64,000 nt of DNA from Platerodrilus igneus. Taxonomy: Eukaryota; Arthropoda; Insecta; Coleoptera; Lycidae. Below, piece after piece: positions 33,736 through 44,939 of this stretch. The position numbers and the translations under genes are program-made. The notes beneath the pieces were generated by a model, which saw only the letters and a program-made list of their open reading frames with translations, was not told the DNA's origin and did not search any database. Positions within the stretch are counted from its first letter, which is position 1, and each line of letters begins with the position of its first letter. The stretch covers positions 2,617,884 to 2,681,883 of the forward strand of contig JARFIW010001176.1 in assembly GCA_036346225.1 (NCBI GenBank), in the 5' to 3' direction.

Positions 33736-34815
33736 CACCTGGAACAACTCCATGTGGTAGAAGCTGTCTAGGATGAGCTGGGTTCATTCTACATGCAGTA
33801 AACATCGCATGCTATAACAAGTACCTCATCTAGGCGAGAAAAGCAGTTTTTGGTTCGTAGTTAGCTTTAAGTAATTAGAAACACGCTAATTTGTTCGTAT
33901 GTGTAAAAGCACGAATATGATATATGTTTCAACTATTGCTGAGCTGGAATTTCCAGTGTCAAAATTAAAATTCACTAATTTGATGTTCTAAGAAACCGTT
34001 AGTTACAATAACAGGTGTTACTGAAGTCACTTATATTTCTGTAGTATATTGCTGACAGATGCGTTCTTGAAAGCAAATGCTTCGAACAGCTTTAGCACAT
34101 CTTATGTAAATAAGAATATTTTTGTGATCATTTTTTTGGAAACTAAAGCTAGTACATTTAATGTAAAAAGGAAAACTTGAATAGTAACATTTTTAATGTA
34201 ATCGGCCTGAACAGATCTGCGCGGGTTAGAGTATCTTTGTGTAACAAGTTTACAATATGCTGTAAAATGTTTGATTAGGAATAATTTTGATAAACCTTAA
34301 TTTAAAATTCACGAAGTAATTCAATTATTTATTAAATTTTGTTGCATTGCATTTTGTTTTAAAAGAGATTCTTTTTAGTAAATTATTGGTTCAAGATTAA
34401 AGTTTTTTATTTTGATCAAATATGATCAAACCTAACTATAGAAAGCAAACATCTTTAAGAGTAAATTTTTGATGCCAACTTTATATAGAAAATATCTTTT
34501 TGATACTTCTTTATGTATATTTGCGGGACACAAATAGTGTTCCACCTTTTTTATTAACCTAACTATTATAATTTCTTACAGGAACAGCGTCTTATTTTAT
34601 TAAGACAGGTTTTTGTCATCGAAGGCGATCTTTTTTTTCTTTGGGTCTCCACGTCCGCCCTTAGAAATATGCCATGCCATTATCGTGAATAAGTCCGGAC
34701 TTGGTGGCGCCTATTTATTTGAGATTAAGTTTGACATACAAACGGATTTCGACTTACCCCCCCATTTCTCATAGCTCTACCCAAGGAATAGACCCCTAGT
34801 TATGTCGGAAGACTT
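33736..34815. other. No gene seen
   Basis: AT-rich up to 34600, then a GC-richer stretch with GGTGGCGCCTATT near 34705 that leads into the primer-binding-site-like array. It may be the outer part of a dead LTR element, but no LTR ends were found. Confidence 0.45.
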
Positions 34816-35020
34816 CGTTTCACTAGCGCCCAACGTCTAGAATCAGATATAAATTAGAAAAATACGCTTCACTGGCGCCCATTCAAAAAAATTTGTTTCA
34901 CTGCCACCCAATGTGGGGTTGGTGCCTTTAGAGAAAAAATAATGTTTCACTGGCACACAACGTGGGGCTAGTGCTTCAAAAAAAAACTTGTTACACTGGC
35001 GCCCAACGTGGGGCTCGAAA
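34816..35020 (+). repeat. Tandem array of tRNA-Lys primer-binding-site-like units
   Basis: Five copies of GTTTCACTGGCGCCCAACG with decay, the PBS-like part starting at 34824, 34873, 34902, 34951 and 34997. The last is a perfect TGGCGCCCAACGTGGGGC (34997-35014) followed by TCGAA, complementary to the 3' end of insect tRNA-Lys(CUU) including CCA over 23 bases. Spacing is 29-49 bp and A-runs separate units. In LTR elements a single such site primes reverse transcription just inside the 5' LTR. A tandem set is unusual. Confidence 0.8.
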
Positions 35021-35569
35021 TAATAAAAAAAAAACACCGTTTCAGCATGGTGACTTATTTTTATCGATGACGTTGACGGTCTATCTACATTAACTGGTAT
35101 TTCATTTATTTGGTTTAAAGCATTTAACATGCCAATTGTGAAATTGTGAAAATCTTACATATTTACTGCGGCAATAAACTTTTTTAATGATTTTTGTGTC
35201 TTTTAATTAGTTCTGTTGTAAGTAATAAATTCATTTGGATCTAGGGAAAAGAAGTTCAAAATGCCTTTTCCTTTCATAATTGACTAACTGGAGCAACTGC
35301 TTCTTCCTTACACTAAATATGTTCTCAATACGTATAAAACAACCGCAGTCTCTAAAAACAGCTAATCATATTGTCTACGGGTCCACAATTGTGGCTAGGG
35401 ATTGCTCATTAAAGTATTTTTTGCTTTTATTGTACGGATTGAGACTACTATTTAAACGGTCTAATGAGTTGTACAAAGTAACTAACTATGACATTCAAAG
35501 TACTTTCTGCATAGCAGATTTTTTTATTTTTGATTTTTTCAAATATAATTTTAGGCGATTCATATTTCA
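35021..35569. other. No gene seen
   Basis: Downstream of the PBS array. A 127-codon plus-strand frame (35280-35663) has no gag- or pol-like motif and ends in a translated dinucleotide repeat, so I do not count it as a gene. Confidence 0.45.
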
Positions 35570-35632
35570 TTTACACACACAACACACTCACACACGCGCG
35601 CACGCACACACACGCGCGCGCGCACACACACA
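35570..35632. repeat. (CA/CG)n microsatellite
   Basis: Mixed ACAC and GCGC dinucleotide run, similar to 27122-27180 but without SINE flanks. Confidence 0.9.
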
Positions 35633-37103
35633 ACCCAAGAAGATCAATGAAAACACCATTTAAAGCACGCTAAAAAAAAACAAATATTGTTAGAAACCAG
35701 TTCTAATTTATTGTCATAATTTCCATTTCATTTTGTGCATTTTAATGCAAAACGTGGAATCGTGTATTTTCTAGATCACTCTAGTAGCACATAAAATAAA
35801 TTATAAATGTAAGCATGTGAAAGATCATATGAACGAACATTCTAATTAGCGATAAAAAGCGTTTTACGTCCTAATAAATCAGATCAGTATTATACATTAA
35901 TTCTTGAACCACACCAATTAAGAACATACCTTTACAACCGAATAAATCAAAACTAACGGCTATTTAGATAACGCAATATATCAATTAGCGCAATTTCAAC
36001 AAAATTGTGTCAGCTTGAACGAATGAAACACTTTAACCAGAAACAGATTTTTCCAGAATTCATGACGTAAAAACCTTGATACATACTATAAAAGCGGTAA
36101 TTAAGTAGAACGAGGATCAAGGATCGATAGTCCGTTTATCGGTCAACTACCAATTGTAATTAAATTAAATTGCGTCCAAGTTCACGTTAGAGGTTTAAAA
36201 TAAAAGCAATGTATTTTAAATGTATCGAAGGTCAAAGTAACTTTGATTAGAAGTAAAATAACAGTCAACTTAATGAATTATATGCTATTACGATAAATTT
36301 AAATTAAAAAATATAACATGGAAAAACATGGTATGGTTTTTAAATACATCTTTCTTTTGGTATAATACTTTTAAAAATGGAAAATGACTTCAATTTTCAA
36401 GAGCATTTATTGATAAATTGTTTCTAAGAATGCAACGATATGGAAATAGAAATTTAATTAACAATTTGGGCAACGAAAAATTTACGAGCCCAAGGATAAT
36501 TAACTGGTGAACGCAAGCATACTTTTGTGGATTTCTTTTGAAGGACATTTGCGTACTATTAATTTTAAGTAGGTTAAATTGCATAAGAGTTTGGCATATA
36601 GATCTTTTTTTTGTAAATGTATTATTTTAGATTTTTGAGGTCGAATTTTGAGTTAATTTGACCATCATAAAAGGTTTTTGAGCTGTGCGTGATCAGCTAC
36701 ACTTAACGGATTTTGAACAAGAGTATTCAACATTATCCATACTCATCTCTAAAAGAAAAGTTTCTACATAGTGACTTACATAAAAAAAGTTTAGGGAATA
36801 CTAATTACAAATAGAAACTATATGAACCCTATATTAATATTTAGTAGTTATGAACTGTTGTTTTGTTTAAACTTAAGTTGTAAATTACATTTGTAGGTTT
36901 TAATACTTGTGTGTAAGTAATCTTTTGTATGTTGAAGAAAGATGTTTGTGGATGTAGCAAATAGTATAATTTTAATGTTATAGTTTAATTGTTTCATTCC
37001 AATCTCAGCCAGGAAGATAATACGGACATCTTCAGGCAATAATTTAAACTAGATCATTTTTGATATATTGCACAATCTATTGGGTCCCAATATCTGGACA
37101 GCA
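35633..37103. other. AT-rich stretch, no gene seen
   Basis: About 1.5 kb without coding-like frames, tRNA-like folds or recognised repeats. Confidence 0.5.
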
Positions 37104-37122
37104 TATAGCTACATATTTACAG

Positions 37123-37170
<48 letters not shown>

Positions 37171-37189
37171 CTGTAAATATGTAGCTATA
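37104..37189. repeat. 86-bp perfect palindrome with (AT)n centre
   Basis: TATAGCTACATATTTACAGC leads into (AT)n and then the exact reverse complement ending GTAGCTATA. It should form a cruciform or a single long hairpin. Confidence 0.92.
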
Positions 37190-37328
37190 GTGTCAGAATT
37201 GGAAATAATTGTGCAATATATCAATAATTTGTAATCACCGTGTAATAATATACTATTGCACATCAAAATGTCCACTAATTATAATGCCTTACTGCTGAAG
37301 ATTGATAAAATATTAATATATTAATTTT

Positions 37329-37347
37329 CATGGTCTAAATTTGAGTA

Positions 37348-37386
<39 letters not shown>

Positions 37387-37412
37387 ATCAAATTTAGCCA
37401 TGTAAAAATATT
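37329..37412. repeat. Imperfect palindrome with (AT)n centre
   Basis: CATGGTCTAAATTTGAGTAA on the left pairs with TCAAATTTAGCCATG on the right across an AT run. The GGTCTAAATNTGAGTAATAT motif recurs at 46017-46038, near the outer limit of the right inverted arm, so it may mark the tip of an element. Confidence 0.8.
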
Positions 37413-37819
37413 AACGCATTAAAAATTTAATGCGTTATAAATTTTACAAATAGACGTAATTAAATCATTAATTAGAATTAGGGTATTATGAGTATTTATC
37501 TCAATTAAGTAGGGTTATAAAACTGACATAATAAATTATCCGTCATTAAATAAGTTTAAAAATTATTCATAAGCTTATAGAAATTAAAGCTCAATTGATA
37601 GATTTAATGTCCATCAATAGAATTACGTTGAAAATTTATATTAATTAATTACAATTTTAATAACGGAGTATTAAATAATTACGTGTACAAATAATAATTA
37701 AATTTAATTTGTATTCACTAAAATTAAAGGGTAGAATAATGCCATTCATGTATTATTGTTCAAGTTGGATATAAATTGAACATTACGTATTTATATATAA
37801 TAATGTATAAAACGCTTTA

Positions 37820-38405
37820 ATAAACCAAATAATATTCAAATCGTAGAAGTGTTATTTAAAATGTTACGATTGAACACACCTGCGTATTTTTAAATGTCAC
37901 ATTCTAATAAATTTGAGCTGATAAACATGCAGATTCTGCGTATATTGCAAACGGTCGGATAAACCGTAGCTTATATTAACGGGAAGGTTAGTTGAGCGGT
38001 TATTTAACTCAAATAAGAATACACGTGGATTGAAATAACCGATAGTAAAGAATATCGATTTGTACCACTCAGACCAGGGTAGAAAGAGACGGATGAAATG
38101 CGCAAGGCAGAGGCACGGATAATAAAAGGCGTGATTTGAGCAACGTCACGAGGAAACGATTGGTTGAAATAAGTTGCAGATATGAGAGGTGAAAACACAA
38201 CAATTTCTATACAAAATTAATTAGTTGTTCTCGGACGTGTTTGCGAGCCGTGTGAAAATTTCTTAGATTTAACTGGCACGAGTGCAAAAATTTAGTTAGA
38301 ATTGCTGTGCCGGACTGTCGAGAAGGGAACAGAGAATGCGAAATTCTGAAAATTGTCCGTTGAGGAACAAATCCGACGTGCAAGCAAGGCTGTGATATAA
38401 ACCCG
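37820..38405. repeat. Outer inverted repeat, left arm
   Basis: Matches the reverse complement of about 44940-45640. Shared blocks in order: AATATTCAAATCGTAGAAG, TTATTTAAAATGTTACGATT, ACACACCTGCGTATTTTTAA, AAGAATACACGTGGA, GATTTGAGCAACGTCACGAG, TATGAGAGG and GAATGCGAAATTCT. This arm lacks about 100 bp present in the other. Weaker similarity extends to about 37340. Confidence 0.85.
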
Positions 38406-38432
38406 GACTTTAAACAGTTTCGCTCTCGTAGA

Positions 38433-38634
38433 CTTGAAATTTTATGATACTGATATTTATGCTGAAATTTAATTTTGAAATTTTAATGTATTATGAATAT
38501 TGATGTAAATAGAGTTAACGTTGATATTTGTGGTAGGAATGTGTTTGTTTTTTTATGAATGAGGATGAAAGTTTTAACTAGGTGAGCAGCCGAGGCGGAA
38601 AGAGTAAAGAGGCGATTATCAGAAGAGATTCAAC
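38433..38634. repeat. Inner inverted repeat, left arm
   Basis: About 200 bp matching the reverse complement of 40499-40702: CTTGAAATTTT, AATATTGATGTAAATAGAGT, TAACGTTGATATTTGTGGTA, TGAGCAGCCGAGGC, GAGTAAAGA. Identity is clearly higher than in the outer arms. It lies only about 30 bp from the outer left arm. Confidence 0.88.
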
Positions 38635-40344
38635 AGGGCGAGAATCACAGCAAATCTTGGTGCCCAGTTCGAGAGGCTTGAATATTTCTTTTTTTACTCT
38701 GGTGAGGCTTTTTGCAGGTATCGCAGCAATATATATTATAATGTCTAAGGGAGCTACTAAGAGTTATAAGGGTTGTTTAGTACAAGGTAGTATATGCCAA
38801 ACAAAAATAATCCACATATTTGATCACATAAACTTAAAAATGTATGTTTGCCGTATTTTATGTATACTAAAATACCATTCAAATATAGTAGTTGAAATTA
38901 AGTGCCAAAAGGCAATTTTAAAATGACTAAGTGACGTAATAAGATGTGCAGTGCTCAAGGGTTTATACCGAGTTTGAATTTTAAAAGCCTTTGAAAGTAC
39001 ATTTGCCGTCCAAAAGCCGGATGCGTCTATGAATGTTCACTATCAACATGCATCCAGGGTCAAGTATAATTTATTTTGGTTTCATTTTCTATAGAATCAA
39101 CTTTTGGACAATATTTGTAAACTCAAAATTATTAGTTATAACAACGTAAAATATGATTGGTGGAATGTAAAGATTTAGGACATATATTAGAATTTAATGT
39201 GATTATGAAATTGTATAAAAGACATGAACTTTGGTATGTGCGACACGAACGTAGTTATTTGTTATGAACTTTAAGATGTAGTAGGCTAGTAGAGAGTTAA
39301 CATGGTCGCCTTAGAGAGTAAACAAAGGGATTATTTTCGAACCAATTTTGTAAAAGACGTGTTTTCATAACTGTGCTAATTTGTATACAGATATTTAAAA
39401 GTAAATAAAATTAGTTGTTTTAAAAGGAGTTTTCAATTGAATAAAGTGGTAAAGAAACAAGCATCGAAAGTATAAAGTGAATAGTAGTGATTGTGCGACG
39501 GTAAAATATTGGATTTGGAGAGTGGTTTAAAGGCAGCAGGTCAGCGAGAGTGGTTATATAGATTTGAAGTGATATTGGAGAGCGGTTTAAAAGGTAGCAG
39601 GACATCGGGAGTGGATATACATAGGAAAGAAGTTGGATATTGGAGAGCGGTTTAAAAGGTAGCAGGACATCGGGAGTGGATATACATAGGAAAGAAGTTG
39701 GATATTGGAGAGCGGTTTGAAGGTAGCAGGAGCATCGAGCAAAAGAAATAGGAACGAGTAGATTGGGATTAGATACGGAGAAGCGGACGGATTTATAGAG
39801 AAACAAGGATTCGAAGCGGAGATTAGCACAAGGAAGTTGTAGCACTGATTTTCTAAATTCTAAATTTGGGTTAATCATTTCAGGTATTGGGGAGCAGTTA
39901 AAATTCAAGGACACCTGGAAGCGGCACGAAAATTCAAGAACATCATTGTGAAGACGCATACGGTGATAAGGATTTTGAGCCAGCATTCAGGGAGGCATCA
40001 ACGGAGTATAGACCAGGTGAGTGTTTAAATATATCTTTAATACGTCAAAAATAGTCATACAAATTTTGGTTGTAATTGAATTTGGCACATAGCAACTTTG
40101 ATCTTATTAGAAAATTTGGCATATACAAAAGTAGAGTATCAATTTTAGTAGTAAAACAAAAGACTGCACTTTGGTTGGACTTAGCACATCTACTTATAAC
40201 GGAACCCACTATAAGTAGTTTGAACACCCTGAGATTAAGAGCTTAAATAGTCGAGGCATTGCAATAAATAATTAATTAAAGAACCAACCAAACGGTGCAA
40301 GTACGGGGCGTGCATTAGGTGTGCACATTTTAAAATATAATATA

Positions 40345-40381
<37 letters not shown>

Positions 40382-40498
40382 CTGTGAAACCTTTGCTGAC
40401 ACCTTTGGTCACGGGAACTGGCCCTTTCAAAAAAAAACATTCGAGCCCCACAGATTTGGCGTCAAGAATGCTGTGAAACCTTTTAAATTAACCGGTCC
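38635..40498. other. Loop of the inner inverted repeat
   Basis: Holds the 64-bp tandem repeat, a TATAAAAG box near 39215, a good splice-donor-like ACCAGGTGAGTG near 40014-40025, an (AT)n run at 40335-40380 and GATTTGGCGTCAAGAA near 40453. A transcribed leader exon is possible, but no protein is recognisable. Two direct copies of TGCTGTGAAACCTTT (40381, 40469) flank 40400-40465. Confidence 0.35.
39508..39745. repeat. Tandem repeat of ~64 bp, 3.7 units
   Basis: Units read TTGGATATTGGAGAGCGGTT, AAAAGGTAGCAGGACATCGG, GAGTGGATATACATAGGAAA. The middle two are almost identical. Long minus-strand frames here (39420-39986, 39587-39829) repeat YPLPMSCYLLNRSPIS-like blocks and are translations of the repeat. 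Confidence 0.9.
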
Positions 40499-40702
40499 GT
40501 TGACTTTCTTCTGTTAGTCGCATCTTTACTCTTTTCTGCCTCGGCTGCTCACCTAGTTAAACCTTCATCCTCATTCATAAAAAAAAACAAACACATTCCT
40601 ACCACAAACATCAACGTTAACTCTATTTACATCAATATTCACAATACATTAAAATTTCAAAATTAAAATTCAGCATAAATTTTAGTATCAGAAAATTTCA
40701 AG
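40499..40702. repeat. Inner inverted repeat, right arm
   Basis: Partner of 38433-38634. After 40702 it departs from the left arm, and the outer right arm only starts about 4.2 kb later. This fits a later insertion of that 4.2 kb into an older, simpler inverted repeat. Confidence 0.88.
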
Positions 40703-41090
40703 ATTAAATTTGTTATCATTTTAATGTGCATCCAGAATTAAAGTCCTTGTAGGATGCCTACTAATTAATATAACAATATATGCAGACCTGAGTCTGAGTA
40801 CAAAGGGAGCATCTCCCACCCCTTTACGTTAATTAACCAGGTTCGTCTAATTGAGCTCAAAGACATACCCAAATTTTCATCATCATCCAGAACATAAATA
40901 CTAAATACTCCTTTCTACTTAAACAAGAAAATTACAACTTAAAATTAAAAATTTGTTGTTAGTACAAATTCACTATATGTCCATTTTAAGTAAATAAATT
41001 ATAAAGTTATTCAACACACACCAAAACATCAAAAATCGAACAACAAAGCATAAGTTACCTGAAGGTTACTGCACTAGTGGCTTCAATGTA
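40703..41090. other. No gene seen
   Basis: Between the inner arm and the mariner element. No feature recognised. Confidence 0.5.
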
Positions 41091-42401
41091 CAGTATTGCC
41101 CGAAATAAACAGTACTGAAATTGTAATTGTTTTGTATATTTAAAAAATACATATTATTGACACTTTATTATATGTTCTAAATGTGCACCTCCTCGTTCGA
41201 GACAGACTTCATAACGATGTTCTAAGTTTCTGGTCATGTTATTGAATAAGGGTTGTCTCAGGACTGCGAAGAAGACTCTAACGGCATCCTTTAATTCATC
41301 GATGGTTTGTGGTGCCCGTTTGAAAACGGCATTTTAGCCATGCCCCAAATGTATGCGTCTGGAGGTGTGAGGTCTGGAGAATGTGAAGGATAAGGAAGTC
41401 AGTAAATCGTGATATGAATTTGCTTGGAAAATGTTCTTGAAGAAATTGACGAATTGCGGCAGCAGTATGGCAAGTTGCCCCATCCTGCTGAAAAAATTGG
41501 TTTCGAAATGCCAAGTTACGTGCACGACAGAATTGACGTAGATCAGGGATAAATCGTGTTAAAATTTGTCTGTACCTCTGTTGATTAAGTGTGACTTGCC
41601 TACCATTCTCTTCGATAAAGTACGGACCAATGATTCCGTGTCCGGAAACAGCACACCAGACACTCACTTTTCACTATGTAAAGGAACCTCTTGAACCTCA
41701 TCGGGTCTGGCAAAGCCCAGAAATCGATTTGTGCGACGATTCACATAGCCTGACAAGTGAAAATGTGCTTCGTCTGAAAACCAAACATTTTTCAAAAATT
41801 CAGGATTTTCATACTGTAACGCGAGAATCCTGGCGCAATATTCCACTCTACTGCGATAATCCCGAGGATGTAGTTGTTGATGTACCTGAATCACATACGA
41901 AAATGTACCCAGCTCCTTCAGGATTCTTTGAAAGGAAGTTCTTTTAAATCAAGTTGTAACGCTGTCCTTGCCTGGCTGACTTTCGGATTTTCTAAGATTT
42001 GCTCAAAAACACGTTCATGGTTATTGTTGTTGTTAACTGTCCTGGGACGCCCCGAGTTTCCTTTTCGTTGGCACAATACACTACCTGTATTTCTAAACTT
42101 TTCAATAACCTTCAAAATTACAGCATTACTTGGAGAACGTTTATTAAACCTTTGTGTGAATTGATCAGACACGTATAGCAAACTTGCACCATTATGTCGG
42201 CCGATTCCGTATGAACGAAAATAATGCTCTACCAGAAACACTTTCTCCTCTGTACTTAAAACCATTTTTAACAATTAGGCCCTACTAATTACTTGTTTGA
42301 GGTTTACTTGACAGGTCTATACTAGCTAACTTGAGTGTGACAGCGCACGCATAAAAACACCGCCAACTTAGTTTCAGTACTGTTTATTTCGGGCAATACT
42401 G
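41091..42401 (-). mobile_element. Tc1/mariner-superfamily element, complete but dead
   Basis: 1311 bp with perfect 30-bp terminal inverted repeats beginning CAGTATTGCCCGAAATAAAC, flanked by TA at both ends (41089-41090, 42402-42403), the IS630/Tc1/mariner hallmark. It carries one minus-strand transposase in four frame pieces. Perfect ends with a broken gene suggest a fairly young copy moved by transposase supplied in trans, or recent decay. Confidence 0.95.
41296..42274 (-). pseudogene. Tc1/mariner transposase, about three frameshifts
   Basis: The N-terminus (41918-42274) reads MVLSTEEKVFLVEHYFRSYG, FTQRFNKRSPSNAVILKVIE and GNSGRPRTV, a helix-turn-helix region of the DUF4817 kind. The catalytic region follows: VWFSDEAHFHLSGYV (first Asp), SVWCAVSGHGIIGPYFIEE, NQFFQQDGATCHTAA (second Asp) and, in another frame at about 41345-41395, SPDLTPPDAYIWG (third Asp). 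I count 41 residues between the second and third Asp. Frameshifts lie near 41947, 41668 and 41395, each fitting a 1- or 2-base change. It would cut and paste the element at TA if intact. Confidence 0.9.
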
Positions 42402-42403
42402 TA

Positions 42404-42959
42404 CATCGTCCTTGCTAATTTTACCATTCCAACTGGGTTATGTTTACGGCTTCTGATTCTGAACGCTTATAAAATTTTCTACACCACCATTCATCTCAAA
42501 TTGTTTCCGGGCTTCTCAGGAACTCATTTAAGTATATCTAAATCTTGTTTTGTGGATCCAATCACGATTACGAATACCATTTAATTATTAACACCCCCGA
42601 AAAATAGCAAAGAAATTCATACTTCTTTCACGCTATACGCCAAAACTGCCTACTCTTGTTTATTCACTTTATCGTTACAATTTCGATAGTTAGTACAGTA
42701 ATACTCGTAAATATAACTAGACGTTATTACCTTGTATTTTCTTTTCTAAATGCACTAAATGACTTTCATCGTAGCACGTAAAGAGCAAACTGTTTTAAAG
42801 TATTAAATAATCAACAAAATATACGAGCAAACTGTTTAAATCAAAGTCGAAAATCTAAGAGCACTTTTTAAAGCATCGAATAGTCAAAATCCAAGAGAGC
42901 AAAACTCATATTAACACTGGTATATATAATAGTTTGTTACGTAAATCTAGTGGCAGGCG
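42404..42959. other. No gene seen
   Basis: AT-rich with no recognised feature. If the PBS-like site at 42960 is real, this would be the leader of a minus-strand LTR element, but no gag follows. Confidence 0.45.
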
Positions 42960-42971
42960 CGTTGGGCGCCA
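42960..42971 (-). promoter_or_regulatory. Possible tRNA-Lys primer-binding site
   Basis: TGGCGCCCAACG on the minus strand, 12 bases matching the 3' end of insect tRNA-Lys. A CGTAACA sequence lies just outside (about 42980-42987), which could be the end of an LTR, with TAACTT between. The LTR would run to about 43115 (CGTAACA again) or beyond. No partner LTR was found. Confidence 0.35.
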
Positions 42972-43115
42972 AAGTTATGTTACGTTGGCTTGTAGCCGTG
43001 CGTAACAAAAAGAAAAGCAAAGAGAAAAAAAGAAAGTGACCGGGCTCAATCGGAGAGTAGGGGGGGTTGTAGAAAGCAGACCAACATATAACGTACGGGG
43101 CTATAAGGAATTCGT

Positions 43116-44939
43116 AACAATACCTAAAAAAAGAAGAATTAGAATAGCCAACCTGCAATAAAAATAGTTAAGTAAACCTAAAAAAAAAGCATGTAAAAGA
43201 ATGTAAAAGAAGGTAAAAACGTTTGAATAATCTATATAATATGACAACGGTAATAGCAGTACAAAAACTTTTAATACAAAGTGAGGTAATATTGGGGAGT
43301 AGCAGAAACGTTTCCTCACACACCAATTTAACATCAATTAGACAAAAATATTTTTAACAAAAGATAAATAGATAAGCACAATTGATGAGTAAATCAGTAA
43401 ATAAATAGGTAAGACACAATCGATATGAGTAATTTAGTAGTAGTGATATTTTTTGTTTCTTAATAGCATGCAAGTCTATTGTAAAAGGTATCAGAAACAC
43501 AAAGATATAGTAAAGCAACGGGTAGATATTTATAGTAATAACAAGTAGAAAATAGTGCACTTACAGAGAGTCCTGCAGTAACGCTTCCTTGCAATGGAAG
43601 TGTGGGATGTACGATGTTCGGCACTAACGAAGCACTTCACCCTTGATTGTAAGGGTGCTGATGGAACTTCTTACACTTTACACTAATCACAAAAATTGTA
43701 GTAAAAATTTAGCATTTAGAATCACGGGCTTGCAAGGCACGATGTAATGCATGTCCTCTGATAAGTTCTTGCATTAAACTAACAGCAACGCGAGGTGTTT
43801 CATTTGCTACCTATAGCAACAACGAAAAATCCAATGCTTTGCATAACGAAGTTTGCACCAACAGTTCCATTATAAAAAGATAAATCAACAGAAACACTAT
43901 TAGTCTAACACTTGCAAACACTAAGCAAGTCCGTCACCTGTTCTTCGTCCAACATTATACAAGAATTAAACACCTAGGAATACAATTGAATAGGTTATGA
44001 TTACCAATTCAAACTCCGCGCGTTCTTTGTATTTTATCACAGTTTATTTAGTGAAAAAAAAACGAGCTTGGCTCCAACAAACAACATCGCGTTTTTCCAC
44101 ACTCTCTTCAAAGCAAAAGCAAACAGTAAACTTTTTATTGTACACGAAAAACAACTAGAGACACAATCAGCCAAGCAACGCGTCTCACTCAAAGTACTTA
44201 ATATACCGGAAACCAAGAACAAAAAAAACCGACCACGCTTCTGGTCATAACCGCTCGTGGTTATTACAAGCGCACTTCATAATATCCAACAAGTTACAGA
44301 CAAAAGCCTACCTCTTTCAAACGTAATCAGAACTACACTTCTTATCTGTTTATATATATATATATTCACCTAAGGTACAAATTATAATACGATGCACTTT
44401 ATAATCAATTATAAGCGGTTTATAATTTTAACTAAGTTGGAAAGCAAGTTACGAATAATTCTCATAAGGAACGAAACAAAAGACAAACTAGAACTCAAAA
44501 CACAATCAGTAAAGCAACAAGGAAACAGCATCTTGAACGTAATATCGGAACCAAAACACACACTAACTACATTTAGTAAAGCAAACAGGACACCGTATTA
44601 TCCACGTAAATAATATATAAGAGCGAAGAGCAAAACTAAACTCGTAATTTATATCCGAACAAAGCACAACTAACAACCACGCTAATCTGTCCATATCTAT
44701 CCTCGTTGTTGTCCATCACCTGCGCGCTTGATATCTCGACCGCGATAAATAGCCTAAGGACGAAATTTATACGACGAATAATTATTTATTTATTAATGTA
44801 AATCCAACTTTATGCAACCAGCTATGCAAACTGATGTTTTTCAAGTACGCTAGTCGACAGGGGCGTAATATAATATAGCGAGATTATAACAAGTGATTTG
44901 TAGAAATTTATTTATGAGTAGAGGATAGCGTAAAAGTTT
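43116..44939. other. Unassigned, with a faint ~350-bp direct repeat
   Basis: 44085-44230 and 44440-44560 share AAACAACTAGA / AAACTAGA, CACAATCAGCCAAGCAACG / CACAATCAGTAAAGCAACA and ACGGAA/CGGAACCAA. Both are open on the plus strand (44068-44250, 44392-44613) with lysine- and glutamine-rich products that I do not recognise. The rest shows nothing. Confidence 0.35.

Noticed and set aside
34816..35020. Array of tRNA-Lys pseudogenes
   Set aside because: Only the 3' ~20 bases of the tRNA complement are repeated; no D-arm, anticodon arm or Pol III A-box is present.
34816..35020. CRISPR-like array
   Set aside because: Repeats are decayed, unevenly spaced, and the DNA is eukaryotic; the spacers are A-rich and not diverse.
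35280..35663. 127-codon plus-strand frame downstream of the PBS array, as gag
   Set aside because: No capsid or zinc-knuckle motif; the C-terminus is a translated (CA/CG)n repeat.
39420..39986. 188-codon minus-strand frame as a gene
   Set aside because: Its repeated blocks follow the 64-bp tandem repeat and there is no recognisable domain.
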